Shown: in pieces, positions 50,435 to 58,954 of the stretch
Layout: the number at the start of each line of letters is the position of its first letter
How positions within the stretch are numbered: the first letter of the stretch is position 1
Assembly: GCA_963753575.1 (NCBI GenBank)
Contig: CAVWCR010000001.1
Coordinates: 620,001 to 684,000 of the forward strand
DNA length: 64,000 nucleotides
Source: VAZQ01 sp963753575
GTDB taxonomy: Bacteria > Pseudomonadota > Alphaproteobacteria > Rhizobiales > Xanthobacteraceae
Direction of reading: 5' to 3'
Program-made: the position numbers and the translations under genes
Notes under the pieces: model-generated
What the model was told of the DNA's origin: nothing
What the model saw: the letters and a program-made list of their open reading frames with translations, nothing else
Database searches by the model: none

Positions 50435-51085
50435 CTACGCCGCCTTCTGGCCGTTGAGGGGGGATGTCACCGGCCGCACGGCCGACCCATCCAGGATCCC
50501 CATGGCGTGCCACTCGCCCTCCGGCCTGATGATCACATAAGGGTCGCTGTCGATCGTGATCGGATTCTCATGGGGCTCGAGCTCGATAACCATCTCGGTG
50601 TAGGAGAAGTCCGAGAACACGAGCTTCCGGTTGGGACCGAGCGGCTTGGCGCCGAAATGGGCCCAGAAGTTCACCAGCCGGTCCTGCGCGTGGCCATAGA
50701 TGCGGCGGAAGCCCTTCTTGCGGGCGAGCTCGATGCCGGCGCGAACCGTATGAAAGGCGAGCCGGGTCTTGCGGTATTCCGACCTGACCGCCAATCGCTC
50801 GAGCTTGCAGAAATCAGCGAAGAAGCGTGCGCGAATACACGCGGCCGGTTCGGCGCCCATGTAGCCGATCAGATGCGTCGCGCAGAAATCGTTGCCGTCA
50901 AATTCCTCTTCGTAGGGGCAGATCTGGTCGCTCATGAAGACGCTCGCCCGGACGGCGACGATTTGCATGATGTCGGAGAGCGAGCGGGCCACCCGCACAC
51001 CGATCTTGCGGCCGCCTTCCTGATGGTCCGCCACGGCCGCAGGCTGTTGCTTCGCGCTGGCGTAGAGGGGCACGTCGTTGGTCAT
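50435..51085 (-). CDS. GNAT-fold acyltransferase, autoinducer-synthase-like
   Basis: 216 residues. The N-terminal half (ARSLSDIMQIVAVRASVFMS, EEEFDGNDFCATHLIGY) resembles acyl-homoserine-lactone synthases and N-acyl amino acid synthases, in which VR..VF...Q is conserved. FCKLERLAVRSEYRKTRLAF is the GNAT acyl-CoA region. It would transfer an acyl group to an amine, but I cannot tell signal synthesis from other acylation. It starts 12 bases behind the upstream gene of the operon. No LuxR-type receptor is adjacent; the divergent regulator is LysR-type. Confidence 0.7.
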   Translation of the reverse strand: MTNDVPLYASAKQQPAAVADHQEGGRKIGVRVARSLSDIMQIVAVRASVFMSDQICPYEEEFDGNDFCATHLIGYMGAEPAACIRARFFADFCKLERLAVRSEYRKTRLAFHTVRAGIELARKKGFRRIYGHAQDRLVNFWAHFGAKPLGPNRKLVFSDFSYTEMVIELEPHENPITIDSDPYVIIRPEGEWHAMGILDGSAVRPVTSPLNGQKAA

Positions 51086-51097
51086 GGCTCACGATCC

Positions 51098-51655
51098 TCA
51101 GGCGGCGAACGCGGACGCGTGCGTACGATTGCGCATGCGGAGGTACACAAGGAGGTCACTTCCGGGCCGCACCGGCTTGAAGCCCAGATTGGAGTCGAGC
51201 CGCTGCGCGGCTGCGCCGACCGCGCGGGCATAGAGGTTTGCGGTAGCGTAGGGCGGGGCCTGCAGATGCCGGCTCATGGCGTGGAGGCCTTCGGCCGCGG
51301 TGCCGGGCGCGACCACGGCCCACTTGTAGATGGCGGCGACCGGGGTCCCGGGCTCGCTCAGGCACTCAAGCTGGGGGTCTGCAAAATCGAGGGAATTGGC
51401 GAGTAGTCGCCCAAGGCCGCAGGTGTTGAGCAGCAACATGGAATAGATGCCGACCGCCTCGCCCCCGCGACAAAACGCCCACACGCTCTCCGGATGCCTC
51501 CGCTGAACGCGCAGAACGGCGGGCTCGGCGGCGGCCAGGCTCGGAATCTGCTGGGCGGCAAACCGCACCAGGTTCGGGATCTCGGCCAGTGGGGCGGCGT
51601 GGACGCTCACCCGTCGGACCGGCAAATGGCAAAGCTGGTCGAATTCGCGCTTCAT
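51098..51655 (-). CDS. GNAT-like protein of unknown function (first gene of the operon)
   Basis: 185 residues from ATG 51655 (MKREFDQLCHLPVRR). A GNAT-like pattern is suggested by the strand GGEAVGIYSMLLLN and the C-terminal SNLGFKPVRPGSDLLVYLRM, where LGF is typical. The acyl-CoA pyrophosphate loop is not recognisable, so catalysis is uncertain. It is the first gene of the compact minus-strand operon and is divergent from the LysR gene, 132 bases away. Confidence 0.65.
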   Translation of the reverse strand: MKREFDQLCHLPVRRVSVHAAPLAEIPNLVRFAAQQIPSLAAAEPAVLRVQRRHPESVWAFCRGGEAVGIYSMLLLNTCGLGRLLANSLDFADPQLECLSEPGTPVAAIYKWAVVAPGTAAEGLHAMSRHLQAPPYATANLYARAVGAAAQRLDSNLGFKPVRPGSDLLVYLRMRNRTHASAFAA

Positions 51656-51787
51656 GCTGCGACCCCGGGCAAAACCCAACCGGTCACCGCAAAGACGGAT
51701 TGCACAGGCCGTCCGTGGCGATCTACATTGGGTCTAGGCGTGATGCCGAGTTGATATAGAAACTATGCCAGTGGGGCGGAGACCTGT

Positions 51788-52846
51788 ATGCCGGCACGGG
51801 TGCAACAGGGTGCTGCAAAGACGCAGCATGATCCCTTGGCGGTTTCCGGCGGGTTCGACTGGGACTGGAACGACGTCCGGGTCTTTCTGGTCTGCGTCAA
51901 GTTGGGCAGCTTCCGCAAGGCAGCCGATCAGCTCGGCCTCAATTCAAGCACCGTCATGCGGCGGATCGAGGCCTTCGAGCAGCGGCTTGGGTTTCCGCTC
52001 CTGAACCGCCTGCACGAGGGCGTCAGTCCCACGCCGGCCGGTGCCGCCATCCTCGACAGCGCCGAACGAATGGAAGGCGCCTTTTTCGACGTGCTGCGCA
52101 AGGTGCCGGGCGCCGACGCCAAGCATCGTGGCGCTGTCAGGATATCGATCACCGAGGGGCTTGGCATCTATTGGGTCATGCCGCGTCTGGTCGGCTTTGC
52201 GCAGCAGCACCCGAGCCTCATCATCGATCTGCGCTGCGGAATGGAAAGTGCCGACGTTCTGCGCATGGAGGCCGACCTTGCGGTCCAGTTCGTTCGCCCC
52301 TCGGCGCCTGAGCTGATCGTGACCAAGCTTGGACGCCTGCATGTCTATCCATTCGCGGCGCGCAGCTATGTTGATCGCTATGGATTGCCTCGCGACAAGG
52401 CTGATATCGCGCATCACCGCCTGGTCCAGCAGGTGGCGCCGCAGATCGACGCCGATGCTTGGGCGCGCCTGCTCGGGCTCGACAACGTGGATAGCGTCAT
52501 CGGGATTCGATCGAATGCGAGCTCGGCCGTCTTTTATGCGGTTGAGAGAGGGGCCGGCATCGGCGCGCTGCCGACCTATGCCTGCGCCCTGGATGCGGCC
52601 GTGGTCCCGGTCGACATCGGCATTCATCTCTCCTTCGATATCTGGCTGACTTATCATCCGAACGTCCGCAAGAACAGCCAGATCGCCGCCGTGATTGATT
52701 GGATCAGGCGCATATTCGACCCGCACCGTTACCCCTGGTTTCGCGACGAGTTCATTCACCCGAGCGATCTGGTCAGGCAGGCGCCGCGCGAAGCCGAGCT
52801 GCATTCTGTGAAGGGTTTCTTCGCGGCGCATCCGCCGGCCGAGTGA
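51788..52846 (+). CDS. LysR-family transcriptional regulator
   Basis: 352 residues. The helix-turn-helix is at about 27-85 (DWNDVRVFLVCVKLGSFRKA, ADQLGLNSSTVMRRIEAFEQ, PLLNRLHEGVSPTPAG). The effector domain follows (SITEGLGIYWVMPRLVGFAQ, ASSAVFYAVERGAGIGALPTY). GGCGGAGA precedes the ATG. It is divergent from the GNAT/hydrolase operon and most likely regulates it; ATAG-AAA-CTAT at 51757-51767 in the gap is a possible half of its site. The effector is unknown. Confidence 0.9.
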   Translation: MPARVQQGAAKTQHDPLAVSGGFDWDWNDVRVFLVCVKLGSFRKAADQLGLNSSTVMRRIEAFEQRLGFPLLNRLHEGVSPTPAGAAILDSAERMEGAFFDVLRKVPGADAKHRGAVRISITEGLGIYWVMPRLVGFAQQHPSLIIDLRCGMESADVLRMEADLAVQFVRPSAPELIVTKLGRLHVYPFAARSYVDRYGLPRDKADIAHHRLVQQVAPQIDADAWARLLGLDNVDSVIGIRSNASSAVFYAVERGAGIGALPTYACALDAAVVPVDIGIHLSFDIWLTYHPNVRKNSQIAAVIDWIRRIFDPHRYPWFRDEFIHPSDLVRQAPREAELHSVKGFFAAHPPAE

Positions 52847-52903
52847 CAGCCAGACCTTCTCCTAAGTCGCCTTGTGGCGCGTGCAACCTTTGATAGGGTG
52901 CGC

Positions 52904-52945
52904 CTAGTGTCCCGATTCCGAAGTTCGCATAGATCGGCGGCACTG
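52904..52945. repeat. Short hybrid palindromic element: B left arm joined to A right arm (copy AB4)
   Basis: CTAGTGTCCCGATTCCGAAG (form B left arm, 52904 on) is joined to AGATCGGCGGCACT (form A right end, to 52944), with the centre missing. Only 42 bases long. It lies between the LysR stop and the esterase start. Confidence 0.75.
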
Positions 52946-52967
52946 GCACAAACGTTTTGGGTGAAAC

Positions 52968-53810
52968 ATGTGGAAGCAAGTGCCGAGAGCTACAGCCGGA
53001 CAGGCATTTCATGTTGCGGCTCCTTCAATCGGCGATACGCTCGAAGTCACCGTGATCGAACCATTTCCGGGCGCAGCTTCGACCGGGCAATCGTTTCCCG
53101 CGCTCTATGTGCTGGACCCCTCCGCCACGCTCGACATCGTCGCCGGGACCAAGCACCTGTTCGACATCTTCTGCGGCGGCGCGCTGCCGCTCTGCTACGT
53201 CGTCGGGGTCGGATATGCCGATCCCGATATCGGAGCGCGGCGGTTTCGCGACTACACGCCGACCAGGGCCAACCTGCCGCCCGGGCTCGACCAGCCGCTG
53301 CCGTTCGGCACGGGCGGAGCGAGCGCTTATCTTGATGTTATCAAGGACGTGATCATTCCGGGTGTTGAGCGGCAATGTCCCCTCGATCCCGCTGAGCGGG
53401 TGCTCGTGGGCTATTCGCTCAGCGCGCGTTTCGCCACTTACGTTCTATTTGAGAAGCCGGACACTTTTGCCCGATATCTCATCATTTCGCCCTCGCTGTG
53501 GTGGGATCAGGGCTCGGCCTTTCGCGAGGAGGAGGCCTTCGCGAAATCAAATGCGGACCTGCGCGCGAAGGTATTCCTGGTCGGGGGTGATGCCGAAGAG
53601 ACGCCTGGTGGTGGCTGGCGCAACAATCTACCCGACGAGATCGGCCTGCCGCTCAAGCAACTGACCAACCTGCGCGAGTTCGATCGGAGGCTGGTGGGGC
53701 GCAACTATCCGAGCCTCAGCCTCAAGACCGCGCTGATCCCCGATGGGCGCCATATCACTTTGTTTCCGGCCGCGGTCGGCATGGGCCTCGTCGAGGTCTT
53801 CGCTTTGTGA
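52968..53810 (+). CDS. Alpha/beta hydrolase, esterase D/IroE-like
   Basis: 280 residues. PALYVLDPSATLDIV, the nucleophile elbow VLVGYSLSARFATYVL and YLIISPSLWWDQG match esterases of the IroE/Fes/feruloyl-esterase-like group; the elbow has Ala where Gly is usual. The acid is probably in VFLVGGDAEET and the histidine in PDGRHITLFPA. No signal peptide. It starts 23 bases behind the hybrid palindrome, with no clear ribosome site. The substrate is unknown. Confidence 0.8.
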   Translation: MWKQVPRATAGQAFHVAAPSIGDTLEVTVIEPFPGAASTGQSFPALYVLDPSATLDIVAGTKHLFDIFCGGALPLCYVVGVGYADPDIGARRFRDYTPTRANLPPGLDQPLPFGTGGASAYLDVIKDVIIPGVERQCPLDPAERVLVGYSLSARFATYVLFEKPDTFARYLIISPSLWWDQGSAFREEEAFAKSNADLRAKVFLVGGDAEETPGGGWRNNLPDEIGLPLKQLTNLREFDRRLVGRNYPSLSLKTALIPDGRHITLFPAAVGMGLVEVFAL

Positions 53811-54099
53811 AGGTATCGTGACGAAACAGCCTTCGGCATCGGCGCTGAATTCGACGGGTGCCGCGTTCAATTGCGGCTGCGTCGTCTGTGCGCAACAAGG
53901 TGCGCATGGCGGCGTCAACCTGCGCCATTTTGGGGAGCATCGATGACGTTGATGCGCCTGCTCCCAGCCGGCATGCGTTGGGCCATCCGGGTGCGCAGCG
54001 GACGCTGATGTATATGTTTCGGCTCTATTGGATGTTGGCGCTGCCCTCAGGCTATTGCTGAAGGGCAGGGTAGCTCGCTCGCAATAGTTAGGAAGTAGC

Positions 54100-54480
54100 C
54101 TAGTTATTCTTGGCGATTTCCTCGACCAGCTGGACGACCGAGCGACGAAGACCGTCATCATCGATCCGTGCGAATGCCTGCAACAGCCGGTTGGCGTGCG
54201 GCTTCGCCAGTTGGTCGAAGAGCGACTGCTTGTCCGTGTCCTCCATCTCGTCGCTGCCCCTGAACAGGGCCGTGACTGGAATGCCGAGGAACGTTGCAAT
54301 CTTGAGCAGTCGACCGCTGCCAACGCGATTGGTGCCCTTCTCGTATTTTTGGACCTGCTGGAACGTCAATTCGAGCTGGTCGGCGAGCTCGGTCTGTGTG
54401 AGACCTTTTTGGAGTCGGTATATCCGAATATTGCGGCCTACAATTCGATCGACAGAGTCAGGTCCCTTGCGAGTCATCAT
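54100..54480 (-). CDS. XRE-family helix-turn-helix regulator
   Basis: 126 residues. The N-terminal HTH (IVGRNIRIYRLQKGLTQTEL, ADQLELTFQQVQKYEKGTNR) is typical of the small alphaproteobacterial XRE regulators. The C-terminal 50 residues are helical (LFDQLAKPHANRLLQAFARI). In front of the start, at 54560-54572, is the palindrome ATACT-CTT-AGTAT, a possible operator. Target genes are unknown; it is convergent with the esterase. Confidence 0.88.
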   Translation of the reverse strand: MMTRKGPDSVDRIVGRNIRIYRLQKGLTQTELADQLELTFQQVQKYEKGTNRVGSGRLLKIATFLGIPVTALFRGSDEMEDTDKQSLFDQLAKPHANRLLQAFARIDDDGLRRSVVQLVEEIAKNN

Positions 54481-54903
54481 ACCCCACGCCTCTCCCAGAA
54501 ACGGAAGTCCCCTTCGGACAAGTTTAGTGCGGATGCAAGAATTGCGATGGGTAAATAGAATACTCTTAGTATCCGGGACCGCAAACCAAATATTGGGTTA
54601 CCCAGCTAACGATTTACAACAAAGTTTATCGCCCTCAGGGCTGCTTGGGGCTGGGGCCCATTTCCTCTCCTTCGATACGTCATGATTTATTTTCGTCGTT
54701 AATGGGGGCTGGTATTACACAATATGGACGGCTAGTTGCGTAGATTTCTGAAATACAGCGGCAAGGCGTGGAAGCGGCAGAGCATGGCCCCATGGCGGCT
54801 GCTCGCAACGCGAGTGGCCTTGTCGAACAATCGTCTAACTGGAAGCCGCCACCACCGCGAGAACAATTTGAGGTAGAGCGCGAGCCGTGCATTTGTGCAG
54901 CAT
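54481..54903. other. Gap upstream of the urease promoter
   Basis: 423 bases without a convincing gene. It holds the leader of the XRE gene with the ATACT-CTT-AGTAT palindrome at 54560-54572 and is AT-rich to 54760. A 93-codon minus-strand frame at 54680-54961 has a Ser/Arg/Cys-rich composition and no start signal, so it is not called. Confidence 0.5.
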
Positions 54904-54919
54904 TGGCACGGTTCGTGCT
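54904..54919 (+). promoter_or_regulatory. Candidate sigma-54 promoter of the urease operon
   Basis: TGGCACGGTTCGTGCT matches the sigma-54 consensus TGGCACG-N4-TTGCW at every position but one (GTGC for TTGC), with the invariant GG and GC at the required 10-base spacing. It is 117-132 bases before ureA. Urease genes are often under NtrC/RpoN control, so expression in nitrogen shortage would fit. I did not find a clear pair of NtrC sites upstream. Confidence 0.55.
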
Positions 54920-55035
54920 GCCGAATACATCCCCGGCGTGAGGACGCCCACGAAGGCGCAACCGGGGGACGTGACTGGACGCCTCGTCAATTGCGCGATC
55001 AAATGGACTGCCGGCGGGATGGAGTGGAGACGGGA

Positions 55036-55338
55036 ATGCAGTTAACGCCGCGGGAGTACGACAAGCTCCTCATCTATATGGTTGCCGAAGTCGCGCTGAA
55101 GCGGAAGGCCAAGGGCATCAAGCTTAACTATCCGGAGGCGGTCGCGATCATCTCGGCGGCTGCGCTTGATGGTGCGCGGGCCGGCAAGACGATCGAAGAC
55201 GTTGCCAAGGAGGCGCGCCATGTGCTGACCAAGGACGACGTGATGGATGGCGTTGCCGATCTCATCCCGATGGTCCAGGTCGAGGCGGTCTTCACCGATG
55301 GCAGCCGTCTCGTCACCGTTCACACGCCCATTCAATAA
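55036..55338 (+). CDS. ureA: Urease subunit gamma
   Basis: 100 residues, the usual length. MQLTPREYDKLLIYMVAEVA, KLNYPEAVAIISAAALDGAR, then MVQVEAVFTDGSRLVTVHTP are canonical. Structural subunit of the nickel urease that splits urea into ammonia and carbamate in the cytoplasm. GGAGACGGGA precedes the ATG; the frame is open 47 codons upstream. First gene of the seven-gene operon. Confidence 0.97.
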   Translation: MQLTPREYDKLLIYMVAEVALKRKAKGIKLNYPEAVAIISAAALDGARAGKTIEDVAKEARHVLTKDDVMDGVADLIPMVQVEAVFTDGSRLVTVHTPIQ

Positions 55339-55358
55339 GCTTAAATCGGGAGCTCGAT

Positions 55359-55805
55359 ATGGCCCAGGTCAGCGCCTATGTGGCGGTGCCGGCAGACGTG
55401 GATCCGGCGACCGCGGACGTGCCGGTCGGCGGCTACGTATGCCGAGCCGAGCCGGTCACCTTTGACGAAAGCAAGCCCGTCATCACGCTCACGGTGCGCA
55501 ATACCGGGGATCGCCCGGTGCAGGTGGGCTCGCACTTTCACTTCTTCGAGGCCAATCGGGCGCTCGAGTTCGACCGGGCGGCCGCCTTCGGGATGCACCT
55601 CAACATCCCCTCGTCGACCGCGATGCGGTTCGAGCCGGGCGACCAGCGCGAGGTCTCGCTGGTACCCTATGGCGGCAATCGCAACGTCTATGGCTTCAAC
55701 AACGTCACCGACGGCCCGACCGCGGGCGCCGATGCGGCTGACCGGAAGGCCAAGGCGGTGGCGCTGGCGGCGGAGCGAGGCTTCCGCTCGTCGACGCAGC
55801 GCTGA
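55359..55805 (+). CDS. ureB: Urease subunit beta
   Basis: 148 residues. After a longer N-terminus (MAQVSAYVAVPADVDPATAD) the beta-subunit core is plain: VTVRNTGDRPVQVGSHFHFFE is represented as TVRNTGDRPVQVGSHFHFFE, then NRALEFDRAAAFGMHLNIPS and YGGNRNVYGFNN. Slightly longer than the usual 101-110 residues owing to both ends. It lies 20 bases behind ureA and 36 before ureC. Confidence 0.95.
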   Translation: MAQVSAYVAVPADVDPATADVPVGGYVCRAEPVTFDESKPVITLTVRNTGDRPVQVGSHFHFFEANRALEFDRAAAFGMHLNIPSSTAMRFEPGDQREVSLVPYGGNRNVYGFNNVTDGPTAGADAADRKAKAVALAAERGFRSSTQR

Positions 55806-55841
55806 TCGCTTACGGCAAGATAGAAAAGATAGAAAAGTCCA

Positions 55842-57563
55842 ATGGCAACAATCTCGCGCAATGAGTATGTGGGTCTCTATGGCCCGACAGTCGGCGACCG
55901 CATCCGGCTGGGCGACACCAACCTGTTCGTGGAAATCGAGCGCGACTTGCGCGGCGGTTTCGGCGACGAGGTGGTCTTCGGCGGGGGCAAGAGCCTGCGC
56001 GAAGGCATGGGCATGGACAACCGGTTGACGCGCGCGGCCGGTGCGCCCGATCTCGTCATCACCAACGTCACCGTCATCGATGCGGTGCTCGGCGTCGTGA
56101 AAGCTGATGTCGGCATCAAGGATGGGCGCATCTGCGGCATTGGCAAGGCGGGCAATCCGCAGACCATGGACCGGGTGACGCCGGGGCTTGAATTCGGTGT
56201 CGGCACCGACGCCATCTCGGGCGCGCATCTGATCCTGACGGCGGCCGGCATCGACAGTCACATCCATTTCATCTCGCCGCAGCAGGCCTATGCGGCGCTC
56301 TCCAACGGAACCACGACGTTGATCGGCGGCGGCACCGGTCCCTCCGACGGCTCCAACGCGACCACGGTCACGCCCGGCCCGTACAATATCGCGATGATGC
56401 TGCGCGCCTTCGAAGGCTGGCCAGTCAATGCCGGCGTCTACGCCAAGGGGCACGGGCACGGCAAGGCGACCTTGATCGAACAGATCGAGGCGGGCGCCTG
56501 CGGCCTCAAGTGCCACGAGGATTGGGGGACCACGCCATCCGTGCTCCGTTCGGCGCTCACGATCGCGGACGAGGTGGACGTTCAGGTATGCATCCATACC
56601 GATACCTTGAACGAGGCGGGCTTCGTGGAGGATACCATCGCGGCGTTCGAGGGCCGCGCCGTGCATTCATTCCATACCGAGGGCTCCGGCGGCGGGCACG
56701 CGCCCGATATCATCAAGGTTGCGGGCCTGCCCAACGTGCTGCCGTCGTCGACCAATCCGACGCTGCCTTACGGCGTCAACGCGCAGGCCGAACTCTATGA
56801 CATGATCATGGTCTGCCATCACCTCAGCCCCGACATTCCCTCCGACGTCGCCTTTGCGGAGAGCCGCATCCGGGCCGAGACCATTGCGGCGGAGAACGTG
56901 CTGCAGGACCTCGGCGTCATCTCGATGTTCTCGAGCGACTCGCAGGCGATGGGACGGGTCGGCGAGTGCTGGCTGCGCGCGCTGCAGACGGCCGATGCCA
57001 TGAAGACCGGTCTCGGCAAGCTGCCGGAGGATGCGCTCGGCAACGACAACTTCCGGGTCCTGCGCTACGTGGCGAAGGTCACCATCAATCCGGCGATCAC
57101 GCACGGGATCGCGCATGTACTTGGCTCGGTCGAGGTCGGCAAGGTCGCGGATCTCGTGCTGTGGGAGCCGGGGTTCTTCGGGGCCAAGCCCAAGCTCGTG
57201 ATCAAGAACGGCTTCATCAGCTGGGCCCTGATGGGCGACCCCAACGCGTCGCTGCCGACGCCGCAGCCGGTCTACTATCGGCCGATGTTCGGCGCCTACG
57301 GGGATGCCCTGCCGCAGACCTGCATGACCTTCGTGTCCGGGGCATCGCATTCGGCCGGGATCGGCGAGCGCCTGGGGCTGCGGCGGCAGGTCGTGCCGGT
57401 CAGCAACACCCGCAAGATCGGCAAGCGCGACATGGTGCGCAATTCCGGAACGCCGCAGATCGATGTCAACCCGGAGACTTTCGCGGTCACGGTCGACGGC
57501 AAGCATGCGACGGTCGCGCCTTTGAAGACGATCGCGCTCAATCAGAAATATTTCTTCAGCTGA
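55842..57563 (+). CDS. ureC: Urease subunit alpha (catalytic)
   Basis: 573 residues. All dinickel ligands and catalytic residues are present with a constant offset of 6 from Klebsiella numbering: His140 and His142 (DSHIHFISPQ), Lys223 to be carbamylated and His225 (GLKCHEDWG), His252 (IHTDTLNEAG), His278 (HSFHTEGSGG), flap Cys325-His326 (MVCHHLSPD), Asp366 (FSSDSQAMGR). The enzyme should be active once UreDEFG insert nickel. Cytoplasmic (UreABC)3 complex. Confidence 0.98.
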   Translation: MATISRNEYVGLYGPTVGDRIRLGDTNLFVEIERDLRGGFGDEVVFGGGKSLREGMGMDNRLTRAAGAPDLVITNVTVIDAVLGVVKADVGIKDGRICGIGKAGNPQTMDRVTPGLEFGVGTDAISGAHLILTAAGIDSHIHFISPQQAYAALSNGTTTLIGGGTGPSDGSNATTVTPGPYNIAMMLRAFEGWPVNAGVYAKGHGHGKATLIEQIEAGACGLKCHEDWGTTPSVLRSALTIADEVDVQVCIHTDTLNEAGFVEDTIAAFEGRAVHSFHTEGSGGGHAPDIIKVAGLPNVLPSSTNPTLPYGVNAQAELYDMIMVCHHLSPDIPSDVAFAESRIRAETIAAENVLQDLGVISMFSSDSQAMGRVGECWLRALQTADAMKTGLGKLPEDALGNDNFRVLRYVAKVTINPAITHGIAHVLGSVEVGKVADLVLWEPGFFGAKPKLVIKNGFISWALMGDPNASLPTPQPVYYRPMFGAYGDALPQTCMTFVSGASHSAGIGERLGLRRQVVPVSNTRKIGKRDMVRNSGTPQIDVNPETFAVTVDGKHATVAPLKTIALNQKYFFS

Positions 57564-57574
57564 GACAGGTCTTC

Positions 57575-58213
57575 GTGATCATTATCGAAAGCGTGTTGGG
57601 CAACATCGGCGATCCTGAGTGGACCTCGCGGTTATCCAGGGCGCGCCTTGATGTGCTTGCGCTCGATCAGTGGGAAGCGCAGAAGAACCGCTTTCGCAAG
57701 AAAACCGCAGATGGCAACGAGGTGGCGGTCTCGCTCGACCGTGGCGTGTTCCTTCGCGACGGCGACGTGCTCGTGTGGGACGTGCAGGCGGCGAGGGCCG
57801 TGGTCGTGCGCGTGAGCCTGCGTGACGTGATGATCATCCATCTCGATAGCCTTAAGGGGACAGACCCCGAGGTCGCCATGCGCACCTGCGTGGAACTCGG
57901 TCATGCGCTCGGCAACCAGCACTGGCCGGCGCTGGTCAAGGAAGGTGTCGTCTATGTGCCGCTCACCGTCGACCGCAAGGTCATGGCCTCGGTCATGGAG
58001 ACACACCGCTTCGAGGGCATCCGCTACGAGTTTGCGCCGGGTGGCGACATCGTGCCCTACCTGGCGCCGCATGAAGCGCGCCGGCTGTTCGGCGGTGCCG
58101 AAGGGCCCCTGCATTCGCATACGCATGAGACGTTCGTGCGTACCGAGCCCGATACGGGAAGAGCCTATGGGGTGCCGCCGGTGCGGGCCGGCGCGCCTGG
58201 AGGCTCGTCCTGA
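57575..58213 (+). CDS. ureE: Urease accessory protein UreE (nickel chaperone)
   Basis: 212 residues from GTG 57575, 11 bases behind ureC. UreE delivers nickel to the UreG-containing complex. Family blocks: LDQWEAQKNRFRKKTADGNE, GDVLVWDVQAARAVVVRV and the metal-site region ELGHALGNQHWPALVKEG. It lacks the poly-His tail of some UreE proteins; only GPLHSHTHET remains near the C-terminus. It is longer than the usual 150-160 residues. The codons for LKGTDPE contain the 13-base repeat core GGGGACAGACCCC. Confidence 0.92.
   Translation: MIIIESVLGNIGDPEWTSRLSRARLDVLALDQWEAQKNRFRKKTADGNEVAVSLDRGVFLRDGDVLVWDVQAARAVVVRVSLRDVMIIHLDSLKGTDPEVAMRTCVELGHALGNQHWPALVKEGVVYVPLTVDRKVMASVMETHRFEGIRYEFAPGGDIVPYLAPHEARRLFGGAEGPLHSHTHETFVRTEPDTGRAYGVPPVRAGAPGGSS
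57856..57868. repeat. GGGGACAGACCCC core inside ureE
   Basis: The same 13 bases form the core of the hairpin at 12783-12795. Here they encode GTDP with flanking codons in frame. A rare instance of this word within a gene, either by chance or by in-frame insertion of the element. Confidence 0.6.
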
Positions 58214-58219
58214 TTGCCG

Positions 58220-58939
58220 ATGACGATTGGACATGACAATGCCGATCCGCGCACCGGGCTTTCCCGGGTGGCGCGGCTGCTGCAGTTCGGGGACTCGATG
58301 TTCCCGATCGGCGCCTTCTCGTTCTCGTGCGGGCTGGAGTTTGCCATCCAGAAAGGCGTCGTGCGCGACCGCGCTTCGCTGCATGCGTTTGCGCGCACCG
58401 CGCTCGAGCAGGCCGAGCGCGGCGACGGTATCGCGCTGATCGCGGCCCATCGCGCTGCCGCCGCGGGCGATGTCGAGGCGCTGCTCGCGATCGACCGGCA
58501 GGTCTTTACCCGCAAGCCGTCCGACGAGATACGCACCATGTCGGTCCGGATGGGACGGAAATTCACGGAGATCGGTGTCGAGGTCGTCGGCGCGCCGCTG
58601 ATCAGGACATGGCTTGAACGGATCGCCGCGGGTGCGGCGCCCGGATGTTATCCGGTCGCGCTCGCGGTCAATTTCGCCGCCCAGGGCCTCCCGGCGCGCG
58701 AGGCGTTCGTGGTTCATCAGTATGGCGTCGCGACCGCGATTCTCGGGGCGGCGCTGCGGCTGATGCGGATCAGCCATGTCGACACCCAGTCGATCCTCTA
58801 TGAGCTCAATGCGGGCGTCGAGGCGGCCTGCGAGACAGCCGCCGCCGCGCAGCTCTCCGACATGGCGGGCTATGCGCCGCTCGCCGACATTCTGGCGGCG
58901 GTCCACACCAAGGCGCATGTGCGCCTGTTCATGAGCTGA
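58220..58939 (+). CDS. ureF: Urease accessory protein UreF
   Basis: 239 residues from ATG 58220; a TTG at 58214, right behind the ureE stop, would add two. All-helical UreF features: LLQFGDSMFPIGAFSFSCGL, then REAFVVHQYGVATAILGAAL and the C-terminal KAHVRLFMS. UreF gates UreG GTP hydrolysis in the activation complex with UreD. Confidence 0.93.
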   Translation: MTIGHDNADPRTGLSRVARLLQFGDSMFPIGAFSFSCGLEFAIQKGVVRDRASLHAFARTALEQAERGDGIALIAAHRAAAAGDVEALLAIDRQVFTRKPSDEIRTMSVRMGRKFTEIGVEVVGAPLIRTWLERIAAGAAPGCYPVALAVNFAAQGLPAREAFVVHQYGVATAILGAALRLMRISHVDTQSILYELNAGVEAACETAAAAQLSDMAGYAPLADILAAVHTKAHVRLFMS

Positions 58940-58954
58940 GGCTTTGGAGCCGCC

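Noticed and set aside
53811..54099. Short frames between the esterase and XRE genes
   Set aside because: None has a ribosome site or recognisable sequence; the 289 bases appear non-coding.
54850..54903. NtrC binding sites upstream of the sigma-54 candidate
   Set aside because: TGCATTTGTGCA at 54888-54899 is palindromic but too short for the 17-bp NtrC consensus.
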